Source: an uncultured Steroidobacter sp.
Lineage (GTDB): Bacteria; Pseudomonadota; Gammaproteobacteria; Steroidobacterales; Steroidobacteraceae
DNA: 64,000 nucleotides
Direction: 5' to 3'
NCBI RefSeq assembly: GCF_937958065.1
Contig: NZ_CALFXI010000027.1
Span: forward strand, 1 to 64,000
The translations under genes and the position numbers were made by a program. Below, one piece after another: positions 1 to 7,996 of the stretch; the stretch's first letter is position 1, and each line of letters begins with the position of its first letter. Below the pieces are notes generated by a model that saw only the letters and a list, made by a program, of their open reading frames with translations, had not been told where the DNA came from and did no database searches.

Positions 1-502
1 CATAAGGCCGCCCGCCGCACCAATAGTTCTTCATCGCCTGACCCGTGAGCCCACGATGCACCTGCTCACGCAACTCGTCGAGTCGCATCTCATTGATGAG
101 ATTCTTCACACCTCGCTGGATCTTGCGGGTGGCCGACTTCGTCTCGGAGTCGTATCCATCGGTGACCGCGATGATGCGAATCCCTAGAAACTCCAGCCGT
201 CGGATGACGCGCTCGCTTTCGACTTGGTCGCGGGACAGCCGACTCAGGTCATCTATCAGCAGAACATCGAACTCGAGACGGTTCGCAGCCGCGAGCATCG
301 CCTGATATTGAGGCCGGTTGCTATCAGCACCGCTCATCGCCTCGTCGGCGTAGGTCTCCGCGATACGCCAGTTCTCCGCCTCCGCTTTGCGGCGACAGTT
401 TCTAAATTGATCTTCAATGCTCGCAGCGCGCTGCTGATCGGAGCTATAGCGCGCATAAAGCGCGACATTGGGTGCGGATATGGCGGATCGAACTGCAACC
501 AC
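1..502 (-). CDS. Large serine recombinase, N-terminal part (runs off left edge)
   Basis: Reading leftwards from a GTG at 502, the frame encodes a resolvase/invertase catalytic domain. It begins with ALYARYSSDQQ, where the Ser after ARY is the expected nucleophile, then YADEAMSG, a long VLLIDDLSRLSRD segment typical of serine recombinases, and the start of the recombinase domain near GRPYG. An in-frame TAA lies just upstream of the GTG, and AGGAG sits seven bases before it, so this start is well supported. About 167 codons are visible; the DNA-binding and coiled-coil C-terminus lies outside the window. It is the likely integrase of the mobilizable element to its right. It probably follows the small gene at 534-743 in one transcript. 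Confidence 0.9.
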   Translation of the reverse strand, partial: MVAVRSAISAPNVALYARYSSDQQRAASIEDQFRNCRRKAEAENWRIAETYADEAMSGADSNRPQYQAMLAAANRLEFDVLLIDDLSRLSRDQVESERVIRRLEFLGIRIIAVTDGYDSETKSATRKIQRGVKNLINEMRLDELREQVHRGLTGQAMKNYWCGGRPY

Positions 503-533
503 GGCATTTCTCCTCAGTCGTTAGGTTCGCGCT

Positions 534-743
534 CTATGCTCGACGATCTGCCTCCGACAGCGAGTTCGTTGGCAAGGTTGTCGAGCCGGCGTTGGCTTGT
601 CGATTCTGCAACTCTCGTTGCATACATTCGTTGAAATACGCTCTCGCAGCCGCTCGTGCGTAAACGCGGGCGAGTTCGTCCAATAAATGCGGAGGAAGCT
701 GACGTGGTTGCGAATCGCCTGACTCGATCCTTGAGTCGATCAT
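534..743 (-). CDS. Small hypothetical protein upstream of the recombinase
   Basis: A 69-residue frame ending 31 bases before the recombinase start. The sequence has a helical, Ala/Arg-rich middle (DELARVYARAAARAYFNE) and a polar tail. Its composition looks like a real protein rather than a shadow frame, and small genes often precede serine recombinases on integrative elements. No clear Shine-Dalgarno sequence lies before the ATG at 743, so the start is uncertain. I recognise no domain and assign no function. Confidence 0.5.
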   Translation of the reverse strand: MIDSRIESGDSQPRQLPPHLLDELARVYARAAARAYFNECMQRELQNRQANAGSTTLPTNSLSEADRRA

Positions 744-879
744 GATGGGCGTTACTGTGATTCCCGTGAGCTACAGGCGAGTTGTCACGAGTACGAGTGT
801 TGCTCATCTGGATGGCCACGTCAGGGGCGAGTTTCGCCGATAAATCAGCGCAAAGAGGTTTATCAGCAGGAAGGAGGGT

Positions 880-901
880 TTTCGCCGCAAAAGCGGCGAA
901 A
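880..901. repeat. Perfect hairpin palindrome, copy 1
   Basis: Two perfect 9-base arms (TTTCGCCGC at 880-888 and GCGGCGAAA at 893-901) flank an AAAA loop, just past the stop of the NYN gene at 915. No T-tract follows on either strand, so it is not a textbook intrinsic terminator. A near-identical copy lies at 1384-1405. Confidence 0.7.
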
Positions 902-914
902 CCTGCCGATGTCA

Positions 915-1430
915 CTACGGCTGCTCGAAGCGGTCGGTATGGATAAACATCGAACATGCTTTTACGAACGGTTCCGGGGGATTGTTTTCGCCGAAGCCAA
1001 TGACAATCTTGCCCTTGGACAGCAGCTTATGAACGAGCGGCGTGAAGTCGCTATCGTTTGTAACCAACGCAAAGCAATCAACTCTCTCCGTGTAGAGCAG
1101 ATCCATTGCGTCGATGGTCATGCACATATCGACTGCGTTCTTGCCCTTTGTATAAACAAACTGCTGGACCGGCTGGATGGCGAAAGGATGTAGTTTGGGC
1201 TCCCATCCGACATGCCTTCTCCAGTTCCCGTACGCACGCCGAATATTGATGGTGCCCTGTCCGGCGAGTTCGTCGAGGATGCCATCGATAGCGCCGGGCC
1301 TTGCGTTCTCGCAGTCGATCAAGAGGGCAATGTGCACATCGAGCAAGCGCCATTCTCGGTACGCGTCGAACCACGCCCCCATATTTCGCCGCAAAGGCGG
1401 TGAAACTCGCATAGTAAGCCTCGCATTCAC
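915..1430 (-). CDS. NYN-domain (LabA/limkain-type) putative ribonuclease
   Basis: A 171-residue protein dominated by an NYN/PIN-like domain. The acidic positions expected for metal binding are visible: LLIDCENA near residue 38, the KGKNAVDM stretch near residue 98, and TNDSDFTPL near residue 125. Families with this fold include metal-dependent ribonucleases. The GTG start at 1430 overlaps the stop of the upstream XRE gene (GTGA, 4 nt), implying translational coupling. The C-terminal OST-HTH/LOTUS extension found in many longer homologues is absent, so this is a domain-only version. A small nuclease paired with an XRE repressor could form a toxin-antitoxin or phage-response module; that role is inference. 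Confidence 0.8.
   Translation of the reverse strand: MNARLTMRVSPPLRRNMGAWFDAYREWRLLDVHIALLIDCENARPGAIDGILDELAGQGTINIRRAYGNWRRHVGWEPKLHPFAIQPVQQFVYTKGKNAVDMCMTIDAMDLLYTERVDCFALVTNDSDFTPLVHKLLSKGKIVIGFGENNPPEPFVKACSMFIHTDRFEQP
1384..1405. repeat. Hairpin palindrome, copy 2
   Basis: Arms TTTCGCCGC (1384-1392) and GCGGTGAAA (1397-1405) with an AAAG loop. It differs from the copy at 880-901 by one arm base and one loop base. It lies inside the first codons of the NYN gene, so the pair roughly brackets that gene. Confidence 0.6.
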
Positions 1431-1765
1431 GGCGGCGGTTCGTCCGGACGGGGTTCAGACGCCCTGATGCGATCCAGGTTCTCCATGGTTTTCCCGAGCA
1501 ACTGCTCAGGGCGCATGCCAAGACCTTTGGCGATCAATATCAGCGAACCAATGGACGGGTTTACCTGCGCTGCCAGCAAGTGCTGAAGATAGGCGCGCGA
1601 TATTCCGCTCGCGTCGGCGACGTCCTGCCGGCGCAGACGGCATCGGCGGATCTCCACGACCAAAGCCTCCGCAAGCGCGCGATTGATCGCGCGAACGAAC
1701 GGCGAATTTACTGATCGGCCGCCCATGTGGGTCGGACGGCGATCAGTGACGCTTGGGGTGGCCAT
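1427..1765 (-). CDS. XRE-family helix-turn-helix regulator
   Basis: About 112 residues from an ATG at 1765. The central segment (LRRQDVADASGISRAYLQHLLA, with PSIGSLILIAKGLGM after it) is a canonical Cro/C1-type HTH, in which the recognition helix follows SGIS. Alternative starts are a TTG at 1774 and an ATG at 1726; none has a strong ribosome site. It is the first gene of a leftward set with the NYN gene, overlapping it by 4 nt. It probably represses its own promoter in the 1775-2071 gap, where an inverted repeat (1861-1880) and a direct repeat occur. It has no ligand domain. Confidence 0.85.
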   Translation of the reverse strand: MATPSVTDRRPTHMGGRSVNSPFVRAINRALAEALVVEIRRCRLRRQDVADASGISRAYLQHLLAAQVNPSIGSLILIAKGLGMRPEQLLGKTMENLDRIRASEPRPDEPPP

Positions 1766-1820
1766 CGCCGGCAAGAGGCGACGGTCGGCGAGGATGGAAT
1801 TCGAGAAGGGCTGGCGTGAC

Positions 1821-1900
1821 GTGTGCGCCAGACAAAAAACGATGAATAGCCGCCAACTTCAGGGTGCACGCGAGCACCCTATTAAGCGCGGTGTGCGCCA
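1821..1900. promoter_or_regulatory. Candidate operator region between XRE and RHH genes
   Basis: The divergent gap 1775-2071 has no gene. It holds a perfect inverted repeat AGGGTGC-N6-GCACCCT (1861-1880) and two direct copies of GTGTGCGCCA (1821-1830 and 1891-1900). Both are plausible sites for the XRE protein; binding is inferred. Confidence 0.4.
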
Positions 1901-1945
1901 TAATATGGGGAGCCATAACTGCCTCTAATCCAGGCGTTGTGGTTA

Positions 1946-1980
1946 GGCCCTCGTCGATGTTTCCAGCATCGGCGGGGGCC
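1946..1980. other. Imperfect stem-loop in divergent gap
   Basis: GGCCC (1946-1950) can pair with GGGCC (1976-1980) and CGATG (1955-1959) with CATCG (1967-1971), giving a two-part stem. It could be a terminator or a leader structure; nothing decides between them. Confidence 0.3.
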
Positions 1981-2030
1981 GCCCTAGGCGGCTTTCCAGC
2001 CGCTCCACTACACTAGCAGCGGGTGGAGAT

Positions 2031-2044
2031 TGTGTCTAGACACA
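2031..2044. promoter_or_regulatory. Perfect 14-bp palindrome upstream of the RHH gene
   Basis: TGTGTCTAGACACA is a perfect dyad ending 27 bases before the start codon of the ribbon-helix-helix gene. RHH proteins usually bind such symmetric sites and autoregulate, so it is a candidate operator. Confidence 0.55.
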
Positions 2045-2071
2045 TAAGGCTGCAGACTGGATATATTTTCA

Positions 2072-2287
2072 ATGGCGGGAAAGAACCGACACAAAGGAAA
2101 GCAACTAGGGCTGTATGTTTCTGACGAGATCGCGGGGAAGCTGAAGACTCTATCGGCGCACACGAATATCCCTCAGAGCCAACTGCTCAGGCAGGCACTC
2201 GCGCTGCTCTTCGAAAAGTACGCTGATGTGCTTGGACAGAAACCCGCCAAGAGCCGGAAGAAAACACCAGTAGCGAAGCCGGAGTAG
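2072..2287 (+). CDS. Ribbon-helix-helix (CopG-like) DNA-binding protein
   Basis: A 71-residue basic protein. A beta-strand (KQLGLYVSDEI) is followed by two helices (KLKTLSAHT and SQLLRQALALLFEKY), the layout of an RHH dimeric repressor, then a Lys-rich tail. It sits back to back with the NYN/XRE genes and converges on the relaxase gene. On mobilizable elements such proteins act as accessory relaxosome or copy/transfer regulators; an antitoxin role is also possible, but no toxin gene adjoins it. The 14-bp palindrome just upstream is the likely operator. Confidence 0.75.
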   Translation: MAGKNRHKGKQLGLYVSDEIAGKLKTLSAHTNIPQSQLLRQALALLFEKYADVLGQKPAKSRKKTPVAKPE

Positions 2288-2300
2288 GCAGATTGTCTGA

Positions 2301-3293
2301 TCAGCGGACAAGTGGCTTGTCTGTCTCACGCGTCCGCTGCGCTCGCTCGATCACGTCAGCCGCCAACCATTGCTTCTCCGTGCGCGGTGGCGGCATTTGA
2401 CGAACGAACCGCGACACTTGATCGGCGAGCTGATGATTTCCGTCGGCCGCCAAGCGGTCCCGTACGGCCAACCACCCGCGCACGACCTCCAGCCTGGTTT
2501 GCTTCAGCCTGGCGGCACCGGATTGATCCAGGGAGCCCGCCTTTAGCTCGCGCACCAAATCATCGACACGCGCGGTCATGTGCGAGGACTCGCCTCTTCG
2601 CGCGGCTCTGAAAATGGGATCCGACTTCGACGCCCGACTCTGCCCCCGAGCGGGTCGATCTGTGGCATTGGCTGCTACGCCCCGCGCTCGAAGCTGACGC
2701 GCAAACTCCTTTCGCCAACGCCGTAGCGTCTCCTTGCGAATGTTCAGCCGCTCGCCTTGTTCACTGACTGCCTTGACCACGACGTGCACGTGCGGATGGG
2801 GCTCGTCCGTGTGCAGCACCATCGCGTATCGATGCTTGTCCCCGAATTCCTCGCGCGCGAAATCACGCATGGCCCCCAGCACCTTTTGTGGCGGCGTGCC
2901 GGCCGGCATGGAGAAGATCAACCTATGGACGAGCTTGGGCGGCTGTCGCCGATTGATGGCGAACAGATCGATCTGCTGACGATCCTCCTCCAGATCCAAG
3001 TTCCAGTCCCTGATCAATTGCCGATACGCCTCGCCGATGAACCGCTCGCCGTCGTCTGTCTCGATCTCGAGTTCGCCATGCCGGCCAATGTAGTCGAGAT
3101 GGGCGATCACTCCGCGGCTGGTGCTCGCTCCTCTGCCGCTTGATACCTTGACCATTACTTCGGGCGCCCGCGTGACCGTGAGACGGATCTGCTCGATGTG
3201 AGCACGCGATAGCGGGCGTCCTGGCCCGGCCCGGCCATAGCTGCCGATGTCAAAGAGCGGCTCTCCGCGATCAAGGCGTATCGGCCGTGCCAT
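2301..3293 (-). CDS. Relaxase / mobilization protein (MOBP-like)
   Basis: A 330-residue relaxase. A candidate catalytic tyrosine is Tyr68 in AHLDYIGRHGE, and the histidine triad motif is at 161-170 (HTDEPHPHVH), followed by a VVVK strand. These are the motif I and motif III features of VirD2/TraI-type enzymes that cut one strand at oriT and stay bound to its 5' end. The C-terminal half is basic and lacks a helicase or primase domain, so this is a short mobilization-type relaxase. Its start overlaps the end of the MobC-like gene by 23 nt. No coupling protein or secretion genes are present, so transfer would need a helper element. Confidence 0.9.
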   Translation of the reverse strand: MARPIRLDRGEPLFDIGSYGRAGPGRPLSRAHIEQIRLTVTRAPEVMVKVSSGRGASTSRGVIAHLDYIGRHGELEIETDDGERFIGEAYRQLIRDWNLDLEEDRQQIDLFAINRRQPPKLVHRLIFSMPAGTPPQKVLGAMRDFAREEFGDKHRYAMVLHTDEPHPHVHVVVKAVSEQGERLNIRKETLRRWRKEFARQLRARGVAANATDRPARGQSRASKSDPIFRAARRGESSHMTARVDDLVRELKAGSLDQSGAARLKQTRLEVVRGWLAVRDRLAADGNHQLADQVSRFVRQMPPPRTEKQWLAADVIERAQRTRETDKPLVR

Positions 3294-3825
3294 CCCCAGT
3301 CCTCCATGAGCGCGCGTTGGCTTTCATCAGATCCTTGGCGTGATCGCGCAGCGCCTCGCAGAGCTTCAGTATCGCGAGCAGATCGCCACGCGCAGGTCCC
3401 CCCGCCCCTTGATGGGCCAGTTTTGTCAGCTGGTTGAGATTGCGTCCAATGGCGCTAACTTCGGCGACCGACTGCTTGAGCGCGATCAACTCGGCCTTGG
3501 GCAGGGGAGCAAGGTTTCGCAGGTGGGCACGTACAAGAACGGATATATACGTCGCTACTGCCATCTGCCGGGACGCCGCCCGCTCAGTGAGTAGCAGCTT
3601 GTCATCCGGATGTAGCCGGACCGATGTCCGCGCCCCTCGCAAACGACGGCCGGACAACTTCAGAACATCGGCGTCGATGTTTGCATCGCTACCGCTACAT
3701 ACGGCTGCTGCTACCAGCTGCTTCAGCAGCGCTGACTCGGTGATGCGCCGCTGTTCCGCAAGGCTGCGGAACCGGATTTTCATCTCCGGAGGGACGTAAG
3801 CCGAAATGAGACGTGGACCGACCAT
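3271..3825 (-). CDS. mobC: MobC-like relaxosome accessory protein
   Basis: 184 residues. The C-terminal part has the VSAIGRNLNQLTKLAHQG motif characteristic of bacterial mobilization proteins of the MobC family, and the N-terminal part resembles a ribbon-helix-helix DNA-binding segment. MobC proteins bind next to the nick site and help the relaxase open the DNA. The gene starts 20 bp from the oriT inverted repeat, runs away from it and overlaps the relaxase gene, the usual arrangement. The symbol reflects family membership only. Confidence 0.85.
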   Translation of the reverse strand: MVGPRLISAYVPPEMKIRFRSLAEQRRITESALLKQLVAAAVCSGSDANIDADVLKLSGRRLRGARTSVRLHPDDKLLLTERAASRQMAVATYISVLVRAHLRNLAPLPKAELIALKQSVAEVSAIGRNLNQLTKLAHQGAGGPARGDLLAILKLCEALRDHAKDLMKANARSWRTGDGTADTP

Positions 3826-3849
3826 GGGCCACAGTTTCTGAGAAAGCGG

Positions 3850-3880
3850 GCCGCAGGCCTATCCTGCCTTTGCCGCATTT
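3850..3880 (+). other. oriT: Origin of transfer (oriT) with IncP-type nick site
   Basis: The sequence CCTATCCTGCC at 3858-3868 matches the conserved nick core (YATCCTG|Y) of IncP/MOBP origins, with predicted cleavage between G3866 and C3867 on the plus strand. An inverted repeat GCAGG-CCTAT-CCTGC (3853-3867) surrounds it. The mob genes read away to the left and would enter a recipient last; the genes to the right, including the Hachiman pair, would enter first. This polarity is standard for MOBP elements. Confidence 0.75.
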
Positions 3881-3982
3881 TTCAGCGATACTCAAGGTTC
3901 ACTGATCGGTTCCCAGCTACGCCCGTCAACCGAAGAGCAGTGAGACCATTACGCAGATCTTCGAACAAATACACCCGTGGCT

Positions 3983-4468
3983 ATGAGCGACATCACATGC
4001 GATTTGGGGAATCTTGCTGATTGGCTGAGCGCTCTCGGAACTATAGCTGCCACGTCACTTGCCCTTTGGCTGGCATTGCGCGATGGCAAGGACCGGGTGG
4101 GATTCACGGTCACCGCGGACTCGCAGAAGTTAGTCGTGATCGTATTCAATGCAGGCGTCCGCCCGGTCGTGATCCGTGCCATCGAAATGGCACTTGGGCG
4201 GATCAAGCCAGTCCGGGAGCAGTCGATTGAATCCATTCTCGAAGGTCCCGTCTTGCCAGTGGTGCTACGGCCAGGGGAGGATGTTCGTTTTGAGCGCGAA
4301 CTCAGCAGGTACAAGTCATATCTGCCTGACCGTCTATTCCAAGCCTCAGAAAAGAAATTTCGATGGAATCGTCAAGTCTATTTTGTTGTCACTACGGGGA
4401 GCGACCGCAGGATTCGCCACAAGCTAAGAAAAGCTGATCGAGAGAACCTCGTTCAAAAGGGCGAGTAG
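3983..4468 (+). CDS. Hypothetical protein with one N-terminal membrane segment
   Basis: About 161 residues from ATG 3983 (a GTG two codons upstream is possible; no clear ribosome site for either). A hydrophobic helix (WLSALGTIAATSLALWLAL) lies near residues 14-32. A soluble domain with alternating beta-like segments and a basic C-terminus follows. It is the first gene in the leading region after oriT and has lower GC than the host genes. I do not recognise the family. Confidence 0.65.
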   Translation: MSDITCDLGNLADWLSALGTIAATSLALWLALRDGKDRVGFTVTADSQKLVVIVFNAGVRPVVIRAIEMALGRIKPVREQSIESILEGPVLPVVLRPGEDVRFERELSRYKSYLPDRLFQASEKKFRWNRQVYFVVTTGSDRRIRHKLRKADRENLVQKGE

Positions 4469-5030
4469 CCCCCCATTGATACCAGATCCCTTCCCAAACG
4501 ACGGGGCCACATGTCTTCACCCCTGACGGTGTAAATGACGCCGACAGTAACCATTCCACCTCTTAAAGTCAGCGTCAACCCAGGGTCGGATTACGACTGG
4601 ACGTCGGAAGCATACATGGTAAATTCAGCAACGATATGTTTCGGCAGATAGCTTGAATCGCAGCTAATCCCCAAAATAGGCATGTAGCAGGAACATGGAA
4701 CGAAGCGGTTCTAAGGGGGGAGGTGGATCGTATGTCGCTGCATCCGTCTGGGGCACGCTGAGATGACCTCAAAGAAGGGTTCCGCAAAAGACCCATTGAG
4801 AGGCCAGGGTACGTTACTCCATTCCGCCCTATTGGCTCAGCTAAGCCGTTCCGCTACCTCGTCTGGCCATGATCGAGATCCCAGTTGGTGAGGCGACGAC
4901 CAAACCGGCCGCGAACGACAGCGCGCAAACTTGTGTGCGCTGCATTGCTTCAGCGTAGGCCACTTCGATTGAAGGACTTCCACTCTTTCCGGGAATGCGG
5001 CACACAGTCAGCCACTGGGGTGCTGCCTTG
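4469..5030. other. Gap with no convincing gene
   Basis: About 560 bases between the membrane-anchored protein and hamA. The only frame of any length (minus strand, 4575-4796) has no ribosome site and reads like a chance frame. No strong hairpin was seen. It probably holds the promoter of the Hachiman operon. Confidence 0.4.
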
Positions 5031-5882
5031 ATGTCTCGTGCGGTCCTCTACCCAGACCCATTCCTAGAGGTCCGAGTCCAGATCATAGACCTACCTCACC
5101 CGCTGACAACGTTGTGCGCTGGCTATGACGGAGGCAAATGGCGAAGCGCGAATCTTGCCGACCATCTCTTCGAATGGCTTCCATACGCAGCGCTGAGCCA
5201 AGAGCATCAGCTTTCATTCGCCTCCCATAACTTTTTACAGATGCTGCGTGTGGCGTCAGCGCACATCTACAACACCAAAAAAACAGCAACACGGGGGGAG
5301 CTTGGCGAGTTACTGCTGCATCTCTGTTGCATTCTCCATTTCGGCTGTGCGCCTGTGGTCTGCAAGTTGATTCTGAAGAGTTCTTCCAACGATACTGTCA
5401 AAGGGTTCGATGGCGTCCACGTTTTGCCAAAAGCTGACAAGTTTGAGCTTTGGTTAGGAGAATCGAAGTTCTACATGGATGGTCAGGAGGCGATAAGAGA
5501 TTCCATAGAATCAGTTCGGCAGCATGTATTGCCGGAGTTCCTGTCCGCCGAAAAAGCCATGCTGTTCGGACACGTGGGCCCTGATGTCCCTCACCGTGAC
5601 GCGATAGTTAAGCTTCTGAAGGCCCAGACATCTGGAGATCAGCTGCTAAAGGCGGCTACATTTCCGATACTCATTGCGTACGAGAGCAAAACGGTGGCGA
5701 ACTTCAAGGAGCTTTCTGAAAGCTATGTAGATGCTCTGACGCAAGAATCGCTGGGCATGAAGGCGTACTTCCGCGAACGGGCATCCGATTTGAAACTGCG
5801 CTTTCAGCTCATTCTGGTACCTCTGGAGCGAAAGGCGGATGTAGTAGCGCGCTTCGACGAGAAGCTGAGGCCATTCTTGTGA
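5031..5882 (+). CDS. hamA: HamA, DUF1837 nuclease of a Hachiman defence system
   Basis: 283 residues from ATG 5031, which has GGGGTG about nine bases upstream (an ATG at 4995 in frame is the alternative). The DUF1837 core shows a PD-(D/E)XK-like set: RGELGELLLHL, then GFDGVHV, then LWLGESKFY with the ExK pair. HamA is the nuclease effector of Hachiman, held by the HamB helicase until damaged or foreign DNA is sensed. The stop overlaps the hamB GTG (GTGA, 4 nt), so the two are translated together in near-equal amounts. GC is clearly lower than in the chromosomal genes to the right, fitting recent acquisition. Confidence 0.88.
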   Translation: MSRAVLYPDPFLEVRVQIIDLPHPLTTLCAGYDGGKWRSANLADHLFEWLPYAALSQEHQLSFASHNFLQMLRVASAHIYNTKKTATRGELGELLLHLCCILHFGCAPVVCKLILKSSSNDTVKGFDGVHVLPKADKFELWLGESKFYMDGQEAIRDSIESVRQHVLPEFLSAEKAMLFGHVGPDVPHRDAIVKLLKAQTSGDQLLKAATFPILIAYESKTVANFKELSESYVDALTQESLGMKAYFRERASDLKLRFQLILVPLERKADVVARFDEKLRPFL

Positions 5883-7996
5883 CCAACATCCAAAGCGTTA
5901 TTCACTCGCTTGATCATCCGCAACTCACTGCCGACAGTGTCTTCGATGCAATTCAAACGGCCGGGGAGCATCTTGCAGACGGCGATCGCGAGTCGGAGGT
6001 AGCTCTCGAAATAGCAATTCGCTTGCTCGAAGCCAGACGCAGAGGAAGCTTGCCCGACGGCAGCAGCCAAGCGGTGGAGTTCCTGGCGGAGGAATGCGGC
6101 CTTTACCCTTACGTTGATAGCTCACGATGCAGCTTGTTGACACAGACCATCATCGAGGCTCACGCGGTGAATCTGCGGGAGCGCGTCTATCTGCATGCGA
6201 AGCAGATGCAGGTGCTGCTTTGGTTAATGCAGGGTGACAACCTTGTCCTGAGCGCCCCGACCAGCTTTGGCAAAAGCCTTCTCGTCGACGCCCTATTAGC
6301 ATCGACCAAGCCTAAAACCGTGGTGATGATTTTGCCGACGATTGCGCTGCTAGACGAATGCCGCCGCAGGCTGGTGGCGACGTTCGGAGAGCACTACGTC
6401 GTCGTGACGACGGTGGCCGAGGAATACGATCCGGAAGTACCCACCATATTCGTCCTGACTCAGGAGCGCTTCTTGAAGCGTCAGGACATAGAGCATATCG
6501 ATCTTTTGTTCGTAGACGAATTCTATAAGCTAGATCCCCAGCGAGACGACACCCGATACCAGACACTGAATCTTGCCCTGTACCGAGCACTACCAAAGGC
6601 AAAGCAATGTTTTATGGCCGGACCACACATACGGGGCATCAATCTAGGGCAGCGCTGGACGGGCAATTTCAGGTTCGTACAGACTGATTACCGGACGGTG
6701 ACCGTAAATGTCATTGACCGGTCTGATAGCAAAGAGCGGCTGCACGCGTTTCTCGCAGACCTAAAGGAAGTTGGGGATCAGAGTTCACTCGTATTCACGG
6801 CCTCTCCCAATAGCGCACACGGATTGCTGCATGAGATTGTCAAAGCGGGAATCGAATACACCACAGACCTCGGACCTAAGCTCTCCAGTTGGATTTCCAA
6901 GAACTATCACAAGGATTGGCCCATAGCGTGGGGCAGCGAGAAGGGCATTGCTATCCATCATGGCCGACTTCCCCGATCCTTAGGCCAGTTGTTTGTTCAG
7001 CTCTTTGACAAAAAGAGCATCAAACTACTTATTTGCACCTCGACCCTGATCGAAGGCGTTAACACGTCAGCCGCGAACGTGTTTGTCTATGACAAGAAGA
7101 TAAACAGGACTGATTTCGACTTCTTCTCCTTTGCGAACATTCGCGGGCGTGTCGGGCGCATGATGCGCCATTTCGTTGGAAATGCGTTCCTTTATCACGA
7201 GCCTCCAGAAGCCGTCGAAACGTCGGTGTCCGTGCCGGTCCTAGCGGACCCGAGCAACGCGACAGAGTATCTTTTGATGAATGTGAATGATAGCGATCTA
7301 TCCGATGCGGGAAAGGCACGGCAAGCAGAGATACCCTTCGAGAGCGGTCTAAGTGAGCTTTTGCTGCGTGAGCATGGAATCATAGGTGTGGAGCTACTAG
7401 TTAGCCTCTCGGAGCGGGTTTCGGATTTGCTGGCCGAAGCCGAAGAGACGCTTATCTGGAAAGGATATCCAGATAGCGAGCAGCGCAAAGCTTTGGCCGA
7501 ACTAGCCGTGTTCGTGGCACAGAAAAGCTCTGATCGATTCGGCGTACATACGGCGAAGCAGGTTGCGTGGGCATGGTCGCAATTAAACTCGATTAAAACC
7601 CTGCCCAAATTTTTGCGCTGGTTCGTTCGTACGTTCTACCCGATGCAACCTGCGGAGGGTGTCGATGCAGCATTCCAGTTTCTGCAGGCGTGCGAGTTCA
7701 GCTTTCCGAGATCTTTGGCGGCGGTAGAGGCATTGGTTCACGAACAGCTACCAAGTGCTGAGATCGCCTATGGACCTTACATACATTCCCTAGAGAATTG
7801 GTTTCGACCGCAATGGATGAAGCAACTGGACGAGATGGGAATACCCTTGCCACTGTCCGAGCGTCTGAGTCAAATGATCTCTCCCACGGCTACTCGCGCA
7901 GAAGCTGCGAATCGACTGCGAGCCATGAACCTCAGCGCGACGGACTTCGACGATATGGATATTCTGATACTGCGGTCCGCGCTCCCGAGCCTCTAA
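5879..7996 (+). CDS. hamB: HamB, superfamily 2 helicase of a Hachiman defence system
   Basis: 705 residues from a GTG overlapping hamA. Helicase motifs are in order: a Q-like LHAKQMQVLLWL (about 106-117), Walker A SAPTSFGKS (125-133), an atypical DEAH-box position reading VDEFYK (212-217), a motif V region CTSTLIEGVNTSA, and motif VI FANIRGRVGRMMR. The DEFYK variant and the direct partnership with a DUF1837 protein are hallmarks of HamB. Known HamB proteins translocate on DNA and release HamA when they meet abnormal ends. Both motor domains are complete and there is no frameshift, so the system looks intact. Confidence 0.88.
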   Translation: MTNIQSVIHSLDHPQLTADSVFDAIQTAGEHLADGDRESEVALEIAIRLLEARRRGSLPDGSSQAVEFLAEECGLYPYVDSSRCSLLTQTIIEAHAVNLRERVYLHAKQMQVLLWLMQGDNLVLSAPTSFGKSLLVDALLASTKPKTVVMILPTIALLDECRRRLVATFGEHYVVVTTVAEEYDPEVPTIFVLTQERFLKRQDIEHIDLLFVDEFYKLDPQRDDTRYQTLNLALYRALPKAKQCFMAGPHIRGINLGQRWTGNFRFVQTDYRTVTVNVIDRSDSKERLHAFLADLKEVGDQSSLVFTASPNSAHGLLHEIVKAGIEYTTDLGPKLSSWISKNYHKDWPIAWGSEKGIAIHHGRLPRSLGQLFVQLFDKKSIKLLICTSTLIEGVNTSAANVFVYDKKINRTDFDFFSFANIRGRVGRMMRHFVGNAFLYHEPPEAVETSVSVPVLADPSNATEYLLMNVNDSDLSDAGKARQAEIPFESGLSELLLREHGIIGVELLVSLSERVSDLLAEAEETLIWKGYPDSEQRKALAELAVFVAQKSSDRFGVHTAKQVAWAWSQLNSIKTLPKFLRWFVRTFYPMQPAEGVDAAFQFLQACEFSFPRSLAAVEALVHEQLPSAEIAYGPYIHSLENWFRPQWMKQLDEMGIPLPLSERLSQMISPTATRAEAANRLRAMNLSATDFDDMDILILRSALPSL

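Noticed and set aside
880..901. The palindrome as an ordinary intrinsic terminator
   Set aside because: No T-tract on either side and a second copy lies inside a coding start.
4575..4796. A 73-codon minus-strand frame before hamA
   Set aside because: Composition and lack of ribosome site suggest chance; no Hachiman-associated third gene is expected.
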